A DNA stretch of 64,000 nt, taken from positions 145,559-209,558 of the forward strand of contig JAUYTZ010000018.1 in assembly GCA_030694965.1 (NCBI GenBank), written 5' to 3'. The DNA comes from Candidatus Paracaedibacteraceae bacterium (GTDB lineage Bacteria; Pseudomonadota; Alphaproteobacteria; Paracaedibacterales; CAIOTO01). The position numbers were made by a program, and so were the translations under genes. Shown here piece by piece: positions 60,364-64,000 of the stretch (positions are counted from its first letter, which is position 1; each line of letters opens with the position of its first letter). Under the pieces are notes generated by a model, which was not told where the DNA came from, made no database searches, and was given only the letters and a program-made list of their open reading frames with translations.

Positions 60364-61983
60364 ATGCTTAACATTAATAATCTCTCTGTTGCTTTTAAAA
60401 ATATTTTAAATAAAAACATTGAAGAAAAACACGTTGTTCGTAATGTCTCATTTTCGCTTGCAAAAGGTGAAACAGTAGCGCTTGTTGGTGAAAGTGGTTC
60501 AGGAAAATCATTGACGGCATTATCTATTTTAGGATTGCTTAACTATCCTGCTGCATTTCACCCGAATGGTTCTGTGACGCTAGATGGTAAGGAATTACTA
60601 AATTTGCCTGAACGTGAATTAATGGCTATTCGTGGGCACCGAATAGGTATGATTTTTCAAGAACCCATGACAGCTCTGAATCCTTTGCACACTATTTTGC
60701 AGCAAATATCAGAACCTCTATTTTTGCATTTCAATATGAACAAGAAGGATGCCTTGGCAAAAGTCCTTGATTTGTTGCAACTTGTTGGTTTTGAAGATGC
60801 TGCTGAGCGTTTAAATGCGTATCCACATCAGCTTTCTGGTGGACAGCGTCAACGCGTGATGATAGCAATGGCGCTTGCATGTGAGCCTGATATTTTGATC
60901 GCAGATGAGCCAACAACAGCCTTAGATGTGACATTGCAAGCAACGATTTTAGATTTAATAAAATCTCTACAAAAACGTTTTCAAATGGGCTTATTGCTGA
61001 TTACACATGATTTAGGTGTTGTCTCTAAAATGGCTGATAAAATGGTTGTTATGAAGCATGGCGAAGTTGTTGAAAAAGGATTTACAAACGTCCTGATTCA
61101 AAATCCAGCCCACCCTTATACAAAACATTTGATCGAGAGTGAGCCCAGTGGAGCTCCAGCTCCAGTTCCATTGCAGTCGGATAATGTGTTATCAACAAAG
61201 AGCTTGAAGGTTTCTTTCGATAAGCCTGTGCCACTGCTGACAAAAATATTTCAAATAAATCAAAAGCCTGATTTTATTGCGGTAAATGATATAAGCTTTA
61301 CGCTTAAACAGGGTGAAACAATTGGTATTGTTGGCGAGAGTGGTTCTGGCAAAAGCACCCTCGCGTATGCTTTACTTCGTTTAGTGAAAAGCCAAGGCGA
61401 AATTTTTTTAGACGAAAAACGTATTGATCAGTCTTCAATGAAAGACTTAAGGCCGCTTCGATCAAGTTTTCAAATTATTTTTCAAGATCCTTTTAGCTCA
61501 CTTAATCCACGTTTTTCTATTGAACAACTTATTGCTGAAGGGCTTGTCGTGCATCAGCCAGGCATAACAGCTATTGAACGCGAACAGATTGTTTCTGATA
61601 TTTTAAAAGAAGTTGGGTTGGATCCAGAAGCACGTCATAGGTATCCGCATGAATTTTCAGGTGGTCAACGTCAGCGTATTGCAATTGCACGTGCACTTAT
61701 TTTAAAGCCGCGTATTTTAGTTTTGGATGAACCAACCTCTGCATTAGATCGCTCAATTCAAATTGAAATTATGGATTTGCTGCGAAAATTGCAAGAAAAA
61801 CATGGACTAAGTTATTTGTTTATTAGCCACGATTTAAAAGTTGTGCGTGCTATGAGCCATAGGATTATAGTGATGCGCTATGGCAAAGTTGTAGAAGAGG
61901 GGAGTGTTGGCACCATCTTTAACAACCCGCAAGAGCTATACACAAAAGAGTTATTAAAAGCAGCTTTTTCATTGAACGCTTAG
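60364..61983 (+). CDS. ABC transporter ATP-binding protein, two fused ATPase domains (YejF/DppD-DppF-like)
   Basis: Two Walker A (GESGSGKSLTAL, GESGSGKSTLAY) and two signature motifs (LSGGQRQRVMIAMAL, FSGGQRQRIAIARAL). Confidence 0.95.
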   Translation: MLNINNLSVAFKNILNKNIEEKHVVRNVSFSLAKGETVALVGESGSGKSLTALSILGLLNYPAAFHPNGSVTLDGKELLNLPERELMAIRGHRIGMIFQEPMTALNPLHTILQQISEPLFLHFNMNKKDALAKVLDLLQLVGFEDAAERLNAYPHQLSGGQRQRVMIAMALACEPDILIADEPTTALDVTLQATILDLIKSLQKRFQMGLLLITHDLGVVSKMADKMVVMKHGEVVEKGFTNVLIQNPAHPYTKHLIESEPSGAPAPVPLQSDNVLSTKSLKVSFDKPVPLLTKIFQINQKPDFIAVNDISFTLKQGETIGIVGESGSGKSTLAYALLRLVKSQGEIFLDEKRIDQSSMKDLRPLRSSFQIIFQDPFSSLNPRFSIEQLIAEGLVVHQPGITAIEREQIVSDILKEVGLDPEARHRYPHEFSGGQRQRIAIARALILKPRILVLDEPTSALDRSIQIEIMDLLRKLQEKHGLSYLFISHDLKVVRAMSHRIIVMRYGKVVEEGSVGTIFNNPQELYTKELLKAAFSLNA

Positions 61984-62861
61984 AATTTAAGAGCATCAAT
62001 CACGTCTTCAACAGATAAATCGTTTAAATTATCCTTGTAGAGATTTAAATGGCGTTCTTTGTTCCATGGCCATGCGCCCCCTTTGTTAGGTGGATTTAAG
62101 GCACTAAATAATGTGATCGTAGGGCAGCCTGATGCTGCAATTATGAGTTGTGGACCTGTGTCGTTGCCAATGCAGTACGTTGCATTAAGGCCAAGGCTGA
62201 TTAATTGGTAAAGACTTGTTTGCCCAATTAAATTAATAGCATCAGGGCACAATGCTGCAAGTTCATCAAGATGGTCGCTTTTAGAGCCGACTAAAACTGC
62301 TGTGATTCCTTGCTTAATGATGTGATTGCAAAGTGCTGCGTATTTTTTTTGACACCAGCGCTTTTGCCCGCCGTGTGCATTTGAGGCACCTGCAATAATG
62401 AGCGCATATGGTAGTGTAGGTTCATTTAAAAGCGGTTCTGCCATTGTTGTAATATCAACAGGTGGTAGTGTTGGCCAGTTTTGTGTTTTGCAAAGGTGTT
62501 TAAAGCGCTTAAATGGGTGATTCTCTTTATTTATTCTGCAAGGCGCTATCCATGCCCTGTAGCTTCCTGTAAGAAGGATTTTATAAAGGCGTGTGCGGTC
62601 AACATTTTGCAAATCGATAATATGATCAAAAGAGTATGCTCGAACTTGCTTAATCATGCTTAAGGTTGATCGAATTGATTTTCGATTGTCGCATATAATA
62701 GTTTTGAAATAGCCTGTACGTCTTGCTAAATCTACAAAAGGTTCCGTTGTAAGCAGCGTTAGGTTGTTTTCGTATTGTTGACATAAAATCTTAAACATGG
62801 ACATGGCTTGAATCATATCACCGAGTGCGCCAAGCTTAATAATTAATGTTGATTTTTTCAT
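61980..62861 (-). CDS. Glycosyltransferase family 9 (heptosyltransferase-like)
   Basis: IIKLGALGDMIQAMSMFKIL and YCIGNDTGPQLIIAASGCPTITLF motifs. Confidence 0.9.
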   Translation of the reverse strand: MKKSTLIIKLGALGDMIQAMSMFKILCQQYENNLTLLTTEPFVDLARRTGYFKTIICDNRKSIRSTLSMIKQVRAYSFDHIIDLQNVDRTRLYKILLTGSYRAWIAPCRINKENHPFKRFKHLCKTQNWPTLPPVDITTMAEPLLNEPTLPYALIIAGASNAHGGQKRWCQKKYAALCNHIIKQGITAVLVGSKSDHLDELAALCPDAINLIGQTSLYQLISLGLNATYCIGNDTGPQLIIAASGCPTITLFSALNPPNKGGAWPWNKERHLNLYKDNLNDLSVEDVIDALKF

Positions 62862-63982
62862 AATACAGATTCGTACAGCTGTTGAGTTAAGCGCAGCATT
62901 TGCTCAATGGAGTAATTATCACAAATATGTGCGCGCGCATTTTCGCCACGTTCAATTAATACATCGTGAGGTTGGTCTAATATCTCAGTGATTGCTTTGA
63001 TGAGCTCGCTGTCAATGTTTGGGGTAACCAGTGTGCCAAAGGCACCGTTATTTGTAAGCTCAACAGTTCCGCCATGATTGGTGCCAATAAAGGGTCTGCC
63101 CATTGAAAGTGCTTCTGCTGTAACACGGCCAAAAGCTTCTGGGTCAAGGGAACATGAAAATACAATATCAGCCAACGCATACAAAGCGGGTAGATCGTCA
63201 TAAGATGTTTTAAAGTGCACAAAGAGACCGGCAGTTAGTTCAGTTAGTTCAGCGTAATACGCTTCACGACCTTGCGCATCACCGAGTAAAATAATATAAA
63301 CATTTTTTTGTTGTAATGTGCTCGCAATTTTTTGAAGTGATTTTAAAAACCAAGCTTGTCCCTTCCAGCGTGTAAGGCGCCCTGGTAATAAAAATACGGT
63401 TGCATCTTCTGGGATGTTAAATGCTGAACGCGCAACTTGAATACGCTCTGATGTGACGTCCATTGGATTAAAGCGATGTGTATCTATACCTTCAGGAATG
63501 AAAGCTACTTTTGATGAAAGCTCAGGGTATGTCTGTTTTATATGATTTAGTATGAATTTGGATATGGCAACGACACGATCACCGCGTGCCATGATGCTAT
63601 TATAAAATTTTTTTAAACGAGAAGACCCAGCATAAGTGCCGTGATATGTTGTTATGAATGGAACTTTGGCCATACGGCATGCCCATAAGGCAGACCATGC
63701 GGGCGCGCGCGAACGGGCATGAGCAATTGTTATATGTTGCTGTTTTATAAGTGTGTGCAATCGCCATGCATTTACAATAATTTTAAATGGATTTTTTGAT
63801 GTAAGCGGCAAGATGTGGTGTGTCACATTTGTTGGAATCTCACTTACATATTGTCCGCCAGCTGAGGCGATGTGGTGCTCTGCAAGTCCACTATGTGCTA
63901 AACCTGTGACTGTTTCAAGTGTGACACGTTCAACACCTCCAGCATTAAATGAGGGGATTATTTGTAAAATAGAAGAAGGCAT
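62858..63982 (-). CDS. Glycosyltransferase family 4 (GT-B)
   Basis: FNAGGVERVTLETVTGLA, RLTRWKGQAWFLKSL, CSLDPEAFGRVTAEALSMGRPFIGTNHGGTVEL. Confidence 0.93.
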   Translation of the reverse strand: MPSSILQIIPSFNAGGVERVTLETVTGLAHSGLAEHHIASAGGQYVSEIPTNVTHHILPLTSKNPFKIIVNAWRLHTLIKQQHITIAHARSRAPAWSALWACRMAKVPFITTYHGTYAGSSRLKKFYNSIMARGDRVVAISKFILNHIKQTYPELSSKVAFIPEGIDTHRFNPMDVTSERIQVARSAFNIPEDATVFLLPGRLTRWKGQAWFLKSLQKIASTLQQKNVYIILLGDAQGREAYYAELTELTAGLFVHFKTSYDDLPALYALADIVFSCSLDPEAFGRVTAEALSMGRPFIGTNHGGTVELTNNGAFGTLVTPNIDSELIKAITEILDQPHDVLIERGENARAHICDNYSIEQMLRLTQQLYESVL

Positions 63983-64000
63983 AGTTGGAAAATCTTGTTT

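Overview
AT-rich bacterial chromosomal window, most likely from an alphaproteobacterium. The Holosporales/Paracaedibacter-like, host-associated assignment is inference from gene content and composition; no phylogeny was run. The core is the block tRNA-Trp - secE - nusG - rplK - rplA - (L10 leader) - rplJ - rplL - rpoB - rpoC, closed by a strong intrinsic terminator. Other housekeeping genes are comEC-like, valS, a TrxR-type ferredoxin-NADP reductase, yebC, mlaA/vacJ, aroK, gapR (DUF2312), glmS, mutS, parE, recG, ftsK, tadA, a YejA-like binding protein, a YejF-like double ABC ATPase and two LPS-type glycosyltransferases. There are three tRNAs: Trp-CCA, Ser-UGA and Asp-GUC. I found no CRISPR array, intact insertion sequence, prophage or recognisable defence system. 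The accessory signal is modest. It includes an island of apparently lineage-specific secreted proteins (about 25.9-31.7 kb), two of which carry internal tandem repeats (a 15-bp/5-aa repeat and a 57-bp/19-aa Pro/Tyr/Gln/Met-rich repeat). It also includes a signal-peptide GT61-type glycosyltransferase, an HTH-less TetR_C/COQ9-like gene next to gapR, an orphan prepilin-like gene abutting gapR, a signal-peptide ORF cut short by an in-frame TGA, and small palindromic intergenic repeats. I do not see a clear-cut novel multi-gene system; the best candidates are ranked by interest score.
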